Positions 34,214 through 42,303 of a stretch of DNA of 45,493 nt are shown piece by piece. Source of the DNA: Caldisalinibacter kiritimatiensis. GTDB taxonomy: Bacteria > Bacillota > Clostridia > Tissierellales > Caldisalinibacteraceae. The stretch spans positions 1-45,493 of the forward strand of contig NZ_ARZA01000039.1 of NCBI RefSeq assembly GCF_000387765.1, given 5' to 3'. The notes beneath the pieces are model-generated. The model worked only from the letters and a program-made list of their open reading frames with translations, was not told the origin of the DNA and did no database searches. Position 1 is the first letter of the stretch. The number at the start of each line of letters is the position of its first letter. The translations under genes were made by a program, and so were the position numbers.

Positions 34214-34304
34214 TTTCCAATTTCCTCCTTTAGACCTATTTAATATTTTTAGAATTTTGAGATATAATAATTTATGAAGGGTTTTAGTGAGCTCTTCATT
34301 TTTA

Positions 34305-34336
34305 GGGCGGGTTATCTCTGCACAGATAGCCTACCC
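34305..34336 (-). promoter_or_regulatory. Structured leader of fibre subunit 1
   Basis: On the minus strand GGGTAGGCTATCT and AGATAACCCGCCC pair imperfectly, with loop GTGCAG. A second, weaker hairpin (GAAGAGCTC / CCCTTC) follows. The 210-base gap after sipW carries no ORF. It matched no riboswitch class I know. Confidence 0.5.
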
Positions 34337-34423
34337 TTTTCACTTTTATACCTTTCTTTTGAACACCCCCTTTTCTAATAGTCTTTAGTTCCCTAGATAT
34401 ATAAGCTATGTATAATGTTACAT

Positions 34424-35026
34424 CTATTGGTCCACATTATCCCATAAATCGGAAGATTCTTTATTGCTTTCTTCCTCTATTTGAGATAACATGGTTTTTA
34501 CCTCTCCAATTATCAAGAAAAATAAAGGTAACAAAATTAAGAATATAAATCCCTTTGGACTTCTAATAAAATTTGCTATATATCCACCCTTTGGAATATT
34601 AAAAGCCAAAACACCTACTACTTGGTCTGTTGATACTAATTTACTGTCTTCTACATTATTGGCATCCCCTTGAGTTTTAAACATTATTTTATTATCTTTT
34701 TTAATTATCTCTATAACCCTGTGGGTTACTAGTGTACTTTCACTTACTTTATAGGTAATTACATCTCCTACTTTAATCTTAGTTGGGTCTATTTCCTTAG
34801 CTACTATCATATCCCCTGGTTCAAGCACTGGTCTCATACTACCTGTTAAAACAGACATAGGTTTATACCCTAATATAGAAGGTATGTAGTTTGGATTATT
34901 TTTATGTTTAATATTTGAATAAAAAGTTGATATAACTACAATAACTAGTAAAACTAAAATAATATTACCTATCCATTTAGCTATTTTTTTAGTCACTACT
35001 TTCATCCCCTTTACGTTTCTATTCAT
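34424..35026 (-). CDS. sipW: Signal peptidase I, SipW (ER/archaeal) type
   Basis: Processes TasA-like precursors. 200 residues, two membrane segments (about 19-34 and 163-180), catalytic S63 in TGSMRPVLEPGDM and H102 in LVTHRVIEI; a Ser-His rather than Ser-Lys dyad defines the SipW class. An inner GTG after AAAGGGG (start VTKKIAKWIG) is an alternative start to the ATG at 35026. First gene of the fibre operon. Confidence 0.92.
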   Translation of the reverse strand: MNRNVKGMKVVTKKIAKWIGNIILVLLVIVVISTFYSNIKHKNNPNYIPSILGYKPMSVLTGSMRPVLEPGDMIVAKEIDPTKIKVGDVITYKVSESTLVTHRVIEIIKKDNKIMFKTQGDANNVEDSKLVSTDQVVGVLAFNIPKGGYIANFIRSPKGFIFLILLPLFFLIIGEVKTMLSQIEEESNKESSDLWDNVDQ

Positions 35027-35134
35027 AAAACCCTTATGTATTATTAGTATTTATATGAAAATTTATACAATAAGCAATACACTGTTAATATATGTGTGTA
35101 CAGGCAATATTATTCTTCTTATTTCCTAGACAAG

Positions 35135-35220
35135 AACAAAATCGGCTAAAGCCGATTTGTTAGTTATTAGCTTTTGATTCAGTTCTTAGTTCCTAGCTCT
35201 CAGCTCTTAGGATGATAAAT
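35135..35220. repeat. 83-bp hairpin repeat, left copy flanking the L,D-transpeptidase gene
   Basis: Head AACAAAATCGGC-TAAA-GCCGATTTGTT, then TTAGCTTTTGATTCAGTTC, and the word tail TTAGTTCCTAGCTCTCAGC to GGATGATA. It is highly similar, and in the same orientation, to 36151-36233. Confidence 0.85.
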
Positions 35221-35241
35221 GCAAATATACTTTCTTAGCAA

Positions 35242-35279
35242 TTAAAAAAGACTTGGGGAATTTCCCAAGTCTTTTTTAA
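35242..35279. terminator. Terminator of the L,D-transpeptidase gene
   Basis: AAAAAAGACTTGGG-GAATTT-CCCAAGTCTTTTTT, a strong symmetric stem overlapping the stop codon at 35276. Confidence 0.88.
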
Positions 35280-36097
35280 TATATCAGCACCAATGACCCT
35301 TCAGGCACATTTTCATATATAAATTTTGCCACATCAACAGGTAATCTTATACAACCATGACTTGCAGGCTGTCCTAACTTTTCAGCCTCTTCTTGTATAA
35401 CTTGTCCATTTTTATCATATGGTACAGAGTGGAATAGATATACCCCTTTAAATCCAACCCAATACTTAAAGCCTTGATTGAATCTCGGTATATATGCCCA
35501 TTTTCCTCTTCTTCCCTTTTCTATTTGAAATATACCTCTAGGTGTGAAATGGTCCCATAATCCACTAGAGCCTATCGATTCCTTTACGAGTTGTCCATCT
35601 TTATAGATTCTAAGAGTTTGGTCTTGATGAGTAAAAACTAATGCATATCCTTCTATATTCTCATTGTATTCATGTGGAGGAACTTCTTTAGTTCTTACAT
35701 ATCTTGCATCAACATAGCCTTCAGTCCCATCTTCTAATCTTACTTTAAACCACCCATAGGGAACAGTCTCTATAAGTTCAATCTCTTCTAAATCCTTCAT
35801 CTTATAAATAACTTCACTTTTCTTACTCTTTTCTTTATATACTTCAACTACTTTATCCCATTCTAAAGTGTCTAATGCTTGTCCTATATATTTTTTTGCC
35901 TCTTCTTTATCTTTATTCTCTTCATTCTTTCCGTCATTTTCAGTATTAGCGGTGTCATTTAACTCCTTTGAAGCCTCTTTATCGTCTTCAACAACATTTA
36001 TAGTTTCCTCTACATTAGGCTTTTGAAAACCTTCGTTTTCACACCCAACTAAAAGCAAAGTCATACACATCAATAAAATAAACAATCTAATTTTCAT
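35276..36097 (-). CDS. L,D-transpeptidase (YkuD) lipoprotein with SH3-like domain
   Basis: Makes 3-3 peptidoglycan cross-links or attaches proteins to the wall. 273 residues: signal peptide with lipobox LVGC (C19), an acidic low-complexity linker (25-70), SH3-like domain at about 80-135 (GWFKVRLEDGTEGYVDARYV), and the YkuD catalytic domain at about 148-273 with H247 and C249 in SHGCIRLP. Flanked by two direct copies of a hairpin repeat; the right copy lies at its promoter. Confidence 0.9.
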   Translation of the reverse strand: MKIRLFILLMCMTLLLVGCENEGFQKPNVEETINVVEDDKEASKELNDTANTENDGKNEENKDKEEAKKYIGQALDTLEWDKVVEVYKEKSKKSEVIYKMKDLEEIELIETVPYGWFKVRLEDGTEGYVDARYVRTKEVPPHEYNENIEGYALVFTHQDQTLRIYKDGQLVKESIGSSGLWDHFTPRGIFQIEKGRRGKWAYIPRFNQGFKYWVGFKGVYLFHSVPYDKNGQVIQEEAEKLGQPASHGCIRLPVDVAKFIYENVPEGSLVLIY

Positions 36098-36135
36098 AGA
36101 AACTTATATCACCTCTCTGAATATTAATTAATATA

Positions 36136-36144
36136 ATTATATCA
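36136..36144 (-). promoter_or_regulatory. Extended -10 promoter of the L,D-transpeptidase gene
   Basis: Minus-strand TGATATAAT (TG-N-TATAAT). The -35 position falls inside the hairpin head of the repeat at 36151, so the repeat may supply that region. Confidence 0.5.
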
Positions 36145-36150
36145 GAAAAA

Positions 36151-36233
36151 AACAAAATCGGCTAAAGCCGATTCGTTAGTTAGTAGCATTTGATTCAGTT
36201 CTTAGTTCCTAGCTCTCAGCTCTTAGGATGATA
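36151..36233. repeat. 83-bp hairpin repeat, right copy
   Basis: AACAAAATCGGC-TAAA-GCCGATTCGTT, then TTAGTAGCATTTGATTCAGT and TTAGTTCCTAGCTCTCAGC, ending GGATGATA. Direct repeat of 35135-35220. Confidence 0.85.
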
Positions 36234-36246
36234 TCGGAAAAAATTA

Positions 36247-36268
36247 GGCTATTCGCTGTTCGCCTTTA
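36247..36268. repeat. Fragment of the CGAATAGCC family, inverted
   Basis: GGCTATTCGCTGTTCGCC is the complement of the AGCGAACAGCGAAT...AATAGCC segment at 93-116, with an internal deletion. Confidence 0.45.
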
Positions 36269-36308
36269 GCTTTTCCATAATATTGTGGGGTGAATGCACC
36301 AAAAAGTT

Positions 36309-36331
36309 AAACCTCCAAATACTGGAGGTTT
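36309..36331 (-). terminator. Terminator of veg
   Basis: AAACCTCCA-AATAC-TGGAGGTTT, followed on the minus strand by AACTTTTT, 13 bases past the veg stop. Confidence 0.75.
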
Positions 36332-36343
36332 ACTGATACACGG

Positions 36344-36610
36344 TTAGCTTATTTGTATTTTCCTTTCTTCGTCACATACAGTCACTTCTACTGTCTCAGT
36401 TAATATATCTGAATAACTATATGATACTCTTCTAACTGAATTATATCCTCCGTCAATCTTTACTACGAATATACTAGGATAAGCGCTCTCTAGAATACCT
36501 TCTCTTATAGTAGTCTTTTTTCTACCTTTGTTTGCCTTTAGTCTAACCTTTTTCCCTATATGGTTCTCAACATTAGCTTTAATAGTTGAAAGTGGGTTTT
36601 TGTTTGCCAA
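36344..36610 (-). CDS. veg: Veg family protein
   Basis: Small conserved Firmicute protein linked to biofilm control and early sporulation in B. subtilis. The core VRLKANKGRKKTTIREGILE and ESAYPSIFVVKIDG plus VSYSYSDILTETVEVT are diagnostic. The start is a TTG at 36610 with GGAAGGTGA 5 bases upstream, giving 88 residues (family about 86); a longer ATG reading to 36670 would add 20 unconserved residues and overlap the leader. Confidence 0.92.
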   Translation of the reverse strand: MANKNPLSTIKANVENHIGKKVRLKANKGRKKTTIREGILESAYPSIFVVKIDGGYNSVRRVSYSYSDILTETVEVTVCDEERKIQIS

Positions 36611-36684
36611 AAAATCACCTTCCTTTAGTGTATGCATATAAATTTTACCATATTTCTGATTAAATGTCAAATTTCGAACCTTAT

Positions 36685-36713
36685 ATTGTACTATTTTATA
36701 AATACTCTGTCAA
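36685..36713 (-). promoter_or_regulatory. SigmaA promoter of veg
   Basis: TTGACA (36708-36713), 17-base spacer, TACAAT (36685-36690) on the minus strand, a near-consensus promoter, as expected for a strongly expressed veg gene. Confidence 0.75.
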
Positions 36714-36853
36714 ATGCAATAGTTAGCTAAAAATACAAAAAAATTATGGTCAAATCCCATACATGCTAGATAATAGTACGTTTTTTACATTTATTTAACA
36801 TAATAAAAAAATAAATTAAAGTAGGAGACTTACATTTCAATCATCTTTAATTA

Positions 36854-38287
36854 CTAATATTTATAATATGTCACAATACCCTCAGATATAGATTCCGCAA
36901 CTCTGTTAATATATTCACTATCCTTTAGCTTTTCCTCTATTTCAGGATTAGTAATATAATCTAGTTCTATCCTTAATGAGCTAACTCCTATCTGTCTAAG
37001 AAGGAAAAAATCTGCAACCTTCACACCTCTATTTACTATACTCAGATTATTAACTAAACTCCCCATTATAGCTTTTCCTAACGCTTCACTATCTTTATCA
37101 TTTCTATAATAATATATCTCACAACCATGTATTGAAGGATTTGAAAAGGAATTTAAATGTATACTAATAAAAAAATTTGGCCGTATTTTATTTGCCAACT
37201 TTACCCGCTCACTAAGGGACATATACTCGTCCTCTTCCCTAGTCAAATATACATGTGCTCCTAACTGTTCTAATCTATTTTTTAATTTTTTACTTACATT
37301 TAATACAACATCCTTTTCTCTTAATCCTGTAGGACCTACAAAGTCCTGGGATTTCTCTCCTCCATGACCAGGGTCGATCATTAATATTTTTCCACTTAAA
37401 GGCTTGTTTATACATGGTATCTCATATTTCTTTATTTCGACACCAGTATAATAATAATTTATAATATCATCATAACTATATCCTTCTATAGCCATTTGAT
37501 TGCCACCATATTGGCATAATCCTAGCCCATGACCCTTTCCTCTAGTATTAAATCTTATAGTAGCTGGCGTAACACTAAATTTAGTAGAGTCAAGCCCCAA
37601 TAGCTCCATCACATCTTTACCTTTAAGCTTCTTGCCACCTATCTTTATTTCTCTAACTCTACCACTTTCATCCTTTTCTATTCCTTCAACAAATCCCTTT
37701 ATTTCTGTTTTCAAAGAAGGTTTTAGCTTAGGAAAATTTATATTCAATCTTTCCTCTATATCCTTTAAGGTAAAATCTTTATGTCCATCCCAATTAGGTG
37801 AGTTAGAACAATAGTTACATAATACTTTTCTCAAATATACGACTCTATTCCCTAAAACATCCTCGGAATTTTCTGTCGAACCCCCACACGTATCGTGAAA
37901 TTTTGGGTCTATCGGCTTATTATTTATAGTAATAATTAGTCCTTCAGTTTCTTTTATAGCTCTATTTAATTTTTCCATATATTCATTGTAATTATCCTTC
38001 CATGTTTGTCTAAGATAACTATCATCCACTATATCTATACAATGTCCTTCATCGCATATATCACAATCTTTATATTTTGAACATCCAGGCCCTCCAAAAG
38101 CTCTACATTGTCTCACTAATTGAGTTCTTGCAATTATAGCCTGTACTTTTATTAGTTCTATGTGAAAGCTCAAAGGAACCTGAGCAGGAACTATCATTTT
38201 TAATAAATTTTCAATAGATTTCGTCATAATTTTATTTTCTTTATGAGCAAATACTTTTATATTAACCAAACTATTATTTCCGAACAT
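36854..38287 (-). CDS. SpoIID-like lytic transglycosylase fused to an N-acetylmuramoyl-L-alanine amidase
   Basis: 477 residues with two enzymes of spore engulfment joined. The SpoIID domain (about 5-290) has catalytic E44 in SFHIELIKVQAIIARTQLVR, a cysteine cluster at 61, 69, 75, 78, 83 (CSKYKDCDICDEGHC), and FNTRGKGHGLGLCQYGGN. The Amidase_3 domain (about 298-477) has the zinc ligands H308 (DPGHGG), E324 and H377 (SIHLN) and catalytic E441 (ELDYITN). No signal peptide or membrane segment is visible, which is unusual for SpoIID. In other spore formers SpoIID and SpoIIP are separate proteins. GGGAGG 9 bases before the ATG. Confidence 0.9.
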   Translation of the reverse strand: MFGNNSLVNIKVFAHKENKIMTKSIENLLKMIVPAQVPLSFHIELIKVQAIIARTQLVRQCRAFGGPGCSKYKDCDICDEGHCIDIVDDSYLRQTWKDNYNEYMEKLNRAIKETEGLIITINNKPIDPKFHDTCGGSTENSEDVLGNRVVYLRKVLCNYCSNSPNWDGHKDFTLKDIEERLNINFPKLKPSLKTEIKGFVEGIEKDESGRVREIKIGGKKLKGKDVMELLGLDSTKFSVTPATIRFNTRGKGHGLGLCQYGGNQMAIEGYSYDDIINYYYTGVEIKKYEIPCINKPLSGKILMIDPGHGGEKSQDFVGPTGLREKDVVLNVSKKLKNRLEQLGAHVYLTREEDEYMSLSERVKLANKIRPNFFISIHLNSFSNPSIHGCEIYYYRNDKDSEALGKAIMGSLVNNLSIVNRGVKVADFFLLRQIGVSSLRIELDYITNPEIEEKLKDSEYINRVAESISEGIVTYYKY

Positions 38288-38806
38288 TCTTGCTAACCTC
38301 CCATTCCAAACATCTACATATCAACTTAAGTCAATAAAATAATATATATAATAAGGTGATTAACCCTTGATTTCTCAATATTTTAATAATCTATAATATA
38401 AGTCCCCTACTTATATCAAAACAGAACAAATAAACTTAAAAATATTTAATTTCTCAATTATTTGGGTATATATTGATATAATACATGATATGTAATCCTT
38501 TAATCCCTTGTGCATGTATTAATAACCAGTCTACAGATATCTGTAAAACATGACAATATGTACGTACTATTGCCTAGAAAATATTATATTCTTGTTAATA
38601 ATGTAAAAAGATAGTTAAATCTACATATTTCATAAAATGTTACTAGAAAAAGAAGGATTATTGTCTTATTATATTTAATTTATAAATATGTATATTTCTA
38701 CACAATGGACAACCTTTCTATTTTGTTTTATCATCATTGAATATATTGATAAAAATTGTAATTATATGTAGATAAAATTATACCTACGGAAGGGGGACTT
38801 TTATAA
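38288..38806. other. 519-base AT-rich intergenic region
   Basis: Divergent region between the SpoIID-amidase gene and the H-NOX chemoreceptor gene. It contains the 14-base palindrome TACAGATATCTGTA (38532-38545) and a weak promoter-like TTGATA...TAGATA near 38746-38774. No ORF, tRNA or known riboswitch was recognised. Confidence 0.6.
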
Positions 38807-40609
38807 ATGAAAGGAACAATAGTTTCAGCTTGGATAAAAACATGTAAAAAGCTTTATGGAGAAGTTTTAACTGAAGAAGCTATGAAGGCAGCAGGTTTAG
38901 AACCAAACAAGTTATTTAAACCTACAGAAGATGTAGAAGATTCAGTCGCTAAAAAGATGGTAGAATATATAGCAGAAAAACAAAAGAAAACTACTTATGA
39001 TGTGTGGAAAGAGATAGGATACGATAACATAGTAACATTCTCTAATGATTATCCTGCATTCTTCGAACATAGAAACTTATATTCGTTCTTAAAGTCTATG
39101 TATGATGTACATGTAGTTGTGGCAAAGAGAATCCCAGGGGCTAACCCACCAATTCTAAAAATTAAGGCTATAAGTAAAAATAAAGCTGAAATGACTTATA
39201 AATCTTCAAGAAAAATGTTTGGATACTTTAACGGTATACTAGAAGGCGCTGCAAATTTTTATGGTGAAAAAATAGAGGTAAAAACTATTGACCAAAAAGA
39301 TGATTTTATAAAGATACATATAACCTTCGAAGATAAAATTTATAATTATAAATCCTATAAAATAAATAAGCTTTTATCCCTAGGCTTTATAAAGAAATTT
39401 GAAGGTAAACTAGCAGTTGCTTCGCTTCTTTTTATAGGAGTGCCTTATGTTATAGCATCAAATTTCCTTGATACTAACGTAACTACAGGAGTAACTTTAG
39501 CTTTAACTGTACTTGTTCCGTATATATTTGGTAAATTAATGCTTTTACCTAAGAGAAACATCATATCACAGCTTAAAGACTTAAAAGAAAATAACTATGT
39601 AGAAGAAAACGAAATAGCTACTAATGACTTTTTCGAGGATATTAATAAGTTGATTAATGAATATAAAGATATAATAAAATCCGACTTTGTAGGCTTTAAA
39701 GGGTTAACCGATGAGCTTCATGTATTTAGTAATACATTTAATGAAATATCAGCTAATATGAATACTACATCAAAGGAAATATCTGAAGTAGTAGAACAAG
39801 TTGCTCAAGGAGCTGTAGACCAAGCTGACCAAACTGAATCAGCTGCATATTTACTAAATAATAATATCAGCACTTTAAATCAAATAGTCGATAATGAAAA
39901 TAAAAGTAAAGATGACTTAGAAAATGTAGTAGAAAAAATAAACGAAGGATTTAAAGAATTAAAGGACAGTTCTAATAGTTTAAGAAATGTACTTAATCAG
40001 TTTTCTAAAGTAAAAGAAGATAGCTTTTCATTACAAAATAGAGCTAAAGATGTTACTAAGATAGTTGAAACAGTTGAAGCTATAGCTGAGCAAACTAATT
40101 TATTAGCACTAAATGCAGCTATAGAAGCATCGAGAGCTGGAGAATTCGGTAGAGGTTTTTCTGTAGTAGCTGAAGAAATTAGACAATTAGCTGAAGAATC
40201 AAAAAATGCAGTTAAAAGCATAAATGAAAATTTAGTATCTTTTATTAATGAAATCAATTCATTAGTAGAAAATATAGAATCTCAATATAGTGTGTTAGAG
40301 GGAGAAAATCAAAGGTTATCTGTTGTTGCTGATAACAGTTCAGCTAGTGTTAATGATATACAAAATGTATCTAACTCATTAATACAAATGATAGAACAAT
40401 TAACCAAAGAAACAGAAGCTATAAACCAAGTATCACAAAATATAGAGTCACTAGCAGCTATAGCAGAAGAGAACTCTGCTTCTTCAGAGGAAGTAAGTTC
40501 AAATGTAACAACATATGCATCTGAGCTTCAAAGAATGATAGAAAACATAGAAGAATTCCAGAAGGTATCAGAAGAGTTTAAAAAGGATTTGACAAAATAC
40601 AAAATATAG
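38807..40609 (+). CDS. H-NOX domain methyl-accepting chemotaxis protein
   Basis: 600 residues: N-terminal heme-binding H-NOX domain 1-190, two membrane helices (about 205-222 and 228-247), then the cytoplasmic MCP signalling domain with tip [20 protein letters not shown]. By alignment to the Thermoanaerobacter tengcongensis H-NOX, heme ligand H102, the Y131/S133/R135 heme-propionate motif and P115 are present, as are W9, N74 and Y140 of its O2-stabilising network. An O2 (rather than NO-only) sensor for taxis is predicted. GAAGGGGGAC before the ATG. Monocistronic. Confidence 0.94.
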   Translation: MKGTIVSAWIKTCKKLYGEVLTEEAMKAAGLEPNKLFKPTEDVEDSVAKKMVEYIAEKQKKTTYDVWKEIGYDNIVTFSNDYPAFFEHRNLYSFLKSMYDVHVVVAKRIPGANPPILKIKAISKNKAEMTYKSSRKMFGYFNGILEGAANFYGEKIEVKTIDQKDDFIKIHITFEDKIYNYKSYKINKLLSLGFIKKFEGKLAVASLLFIGVPYVIASNFLDTNVTTGVTLALTVLVPYIFGKLMLLPKRNIISQLKDLKENNYVEENEIATNDFFEDINKLINEYKDIIKSDFVGFKGLTDELHVFSNTFNEISANMNTTSKEISEVVEQVAQGAVDQADQTESAAYLLNNNISTLNQIVDNENKSKDDLENVVEKINEGFKELKDSSNSLRNVLNQFSKVKEDSFSLQNRAKDVTKIVETVEAIAEQTNLLALNAAIEASRAGEFGRGFSVVAEEIRQLAEESKNAVKSINENLVSFINEINSLVENIESQYSVLEGENQRLSVVADNSSASVNDIQNVSNSLIQMIEQLTKETEAINQVSQNIESLAAIAEENSASSEEVSSNVTTYASELQRMIENIEEFQKVSEEFKKDLTKYKI

Positions 40610-40650
40610 AGAACAAAGTCAACTTCGTCGATTTGTTAGTTATAGGTAAT
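40610..40650. repeat. Dispersed hairpin repeat head, fragment
   Basis: GAACAAAGTCAACTTCGTC then GATTTGTTAGTTATAGG matches the head of the family at 8021 and 35135, lacking the word-repeat tail. It begins right at the chemoreceptor stop. Confidence 0.55.
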
Positions 40651-40683
40651 TAAGAGGCAGCTTCGAAAAGCTGCCCTTATTTA
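40651..40683. terminator. Terminator between convergent genes
   Basis: GGCAGCTT-CGAA-AAGCTGCC with TTATTTA on the plus side and TCTTAATT on the minus side, overlapping the speA stop. Confidence 0.7.
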
Positions 40684-42135
40684 TACCCCTAGAACCTTAA
40701 TATTTTCAACATATGGGTCTTCTGTTCCCTGTAACAAACTATGCTGATTCTTTAAAAATTTAATATAATCTATTATTTCTTTGCTTATTCTTTCCCCTGG
40801 TGTTACTATTGGAATACCAGGAGGATATGCCATAATAGACTCTCCACTTATTTCTCCTTCAGCCTCTTCTAATTTAACAACTTTTTTTCTGCTATAAAAA
40901 GCATCTCTTGGTGAAATTATTACTTCTGGATTTTTTAATATCGGTCCTTTATTGAAAGTTATCTTTTGCTTTTTATATTTTTTACTTATATCCTTTAATG
41001 ATTCAATTAATGAATCAATAGATTCTTTTGTATCTCCAACACTTATTATAGCTAATATATTAAACACATCTCCTAATTCCATCTGAATATTATATTCATC
41101 CCTAAGAATATCATACACTTCAAATCCAGTTAACCCCAATCCTGAAACATTTATTGATAGCTTTGTTTCATCAAAGTCAAAAACTCCAGGAGAACCAATT
41201 AATTCCTTACCAAATGCATATAATCCATCTATTTTATTAATTTCTTCTCTTGCATATCTACTTAATTTTAACACTTTTGTTAATATCTTATCTCCATGTA
41301 CCGCTAGCATTTTTCTAGCCACATCAATACTTGACATCAAAAGATAAGATGCACTTGTAGTTTGAGTTAAATTCAGTACAGTCTTTACTTTCTTAGGGTC
41401 AATTAAACCTTCTTTTAATAACAATAGTGAGCTTTGAGTAAGGGAACCCCCTGTCTTATGAAGGCTTACTGCACACATATCTGCACCTAACTCTATAGCC
41501 TCAGGTGGCAGTTCTTCGTGAAAACTAAAATGAGCTCCATGGGCCTCATCAACTATAACAGCTATACCATATTGATGAGCTAATTTTACTATCTCTTTTA
41601 TATCTGAAGTTGCCCCATAATAAGTAGGGTTTATAATAAATATCGCCTTTGCATCAGAGTTTCTAACGATTGCTTTTTCTACTTCTTCTAAAGACACACC
41701 CATAGCTATTCCTAATTCATAATTTATTTCTGGCTGTATATATACAGGTTCTGCTCCACTTAATATAAGGCCATTTATTGCAGACTTATGTGCATTTCTT
41801 GGTAAAATAATTTTATCTCCAGGCTCACATACGCTCATTATCATTCCTTGCACCGCGGCTGTAGTCCCATTAACAATAAAAAAAGCATGGTCAGCCCAAT
41901 AAGCTTCTGCTGCTAAATCTTCGGCTTCTTTAATCACACCTATCGGATTACTTATATTATCTAAACACTTCATAGAATTTACATCTATCTCTAATACTTT
42001 ATCTCCTACAAACTCTGCAAACTCTTTTAATCCTTTTCCATGTTTATGTCCTGGTACATCAAAGGGAATAACTTGCTTTTTATAGTATTCCTTTAATGCA
42101 TCAAATAACGGTGTCTTATTTTGATTTGCAAACAT
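40681..42135 (-). CDS. speA: Orn/Lys/Arg decarboxylase, probable arginine decarboxylase
   Basis: PLP fold-I decarboxylase, 484 residues, of the B. subtilis SpeA size class (without the N-terminal wing of the E. coli inducible enzymes). Motifs: PFDVPGHKHGKG at the start, DEAHGAHFSFH and the PLP lysine in SLHKTGGSLTQSS. Together with speB, speE and speD in this window it would complete arginine-agmatine-putrescine-spermidine synthesis. Lysine or ornithine as substrate cannot be excluded. AAGGTGA before the ATG. Confidence 0.9.
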   Translation of the reverse strand: MFANQNKTPLFDALKEYYKKQVIPFDVPGHKHGKGLKEFAEFVGDKVLEIDVNSMKCLDNISNPIGVIKEAEDLAAEAYWADHAFFIVNGTTAAVQGMIMSVCEPGDKIILPRNAHKSAINGLILSGAEPVYIQPEINYELGIAMGVSLEEVEKAIVRNSDAKAIFIINPTYYGATSDIKEIVKLAHQYGIAVIVDEAHGAHFSFHEELPPEAIELGADMCAVSLHKTGGSLTQSSLLLLKEGLIDPKKVKTVLNLTQTTSASYLLMSSIDVARKMLAVHGDKILTKVLKLSRYAREEINKIDGLYAFGKELIGSPGVFDFDETKLSINVSGLGLTGFEVYDILRDEYNIQMELGDVFNILAIISVGDTKESIDSLIESLKDISKKYKKQKITFNKGPILKNPEVIISPRDAFYSRKKVVKLEEAEGEISGESIMAYPPGIPIVTPGERISKEIIDYIKFLKNQHSLLQGTEDPYVENIKVLGV

Positions 42136-42271
42136 AATTAATCACCTTCTTTCTATAAACATATACAAATTAAATATAGAATACTTATTTTAATATATAA
42201 TGTCAATGGATAAAAAATACAATTTAAAATTAGTTTAGCTATTGGTCACAAGACGTAAAAGATGACATACT

Positions 42272-42303
42272 AAAAAAAGATTCGGCTCATACCGAATCTT
42301 TTT
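42272..42303 (-). terminator. Terminator of corA
   Basis: AAAGATTCGG-TATGAG-CCGAATCTTT on the minus strand, followed by TTTT, overlapping the corA stop. Confidence 0.85.

Noticed and set aside
38288-38806. Possible c-di-GMP riboswitch before the chemoreceptor
   Set aside because: None of the conserved GEMM-I or GEMM-II blocks could be found.
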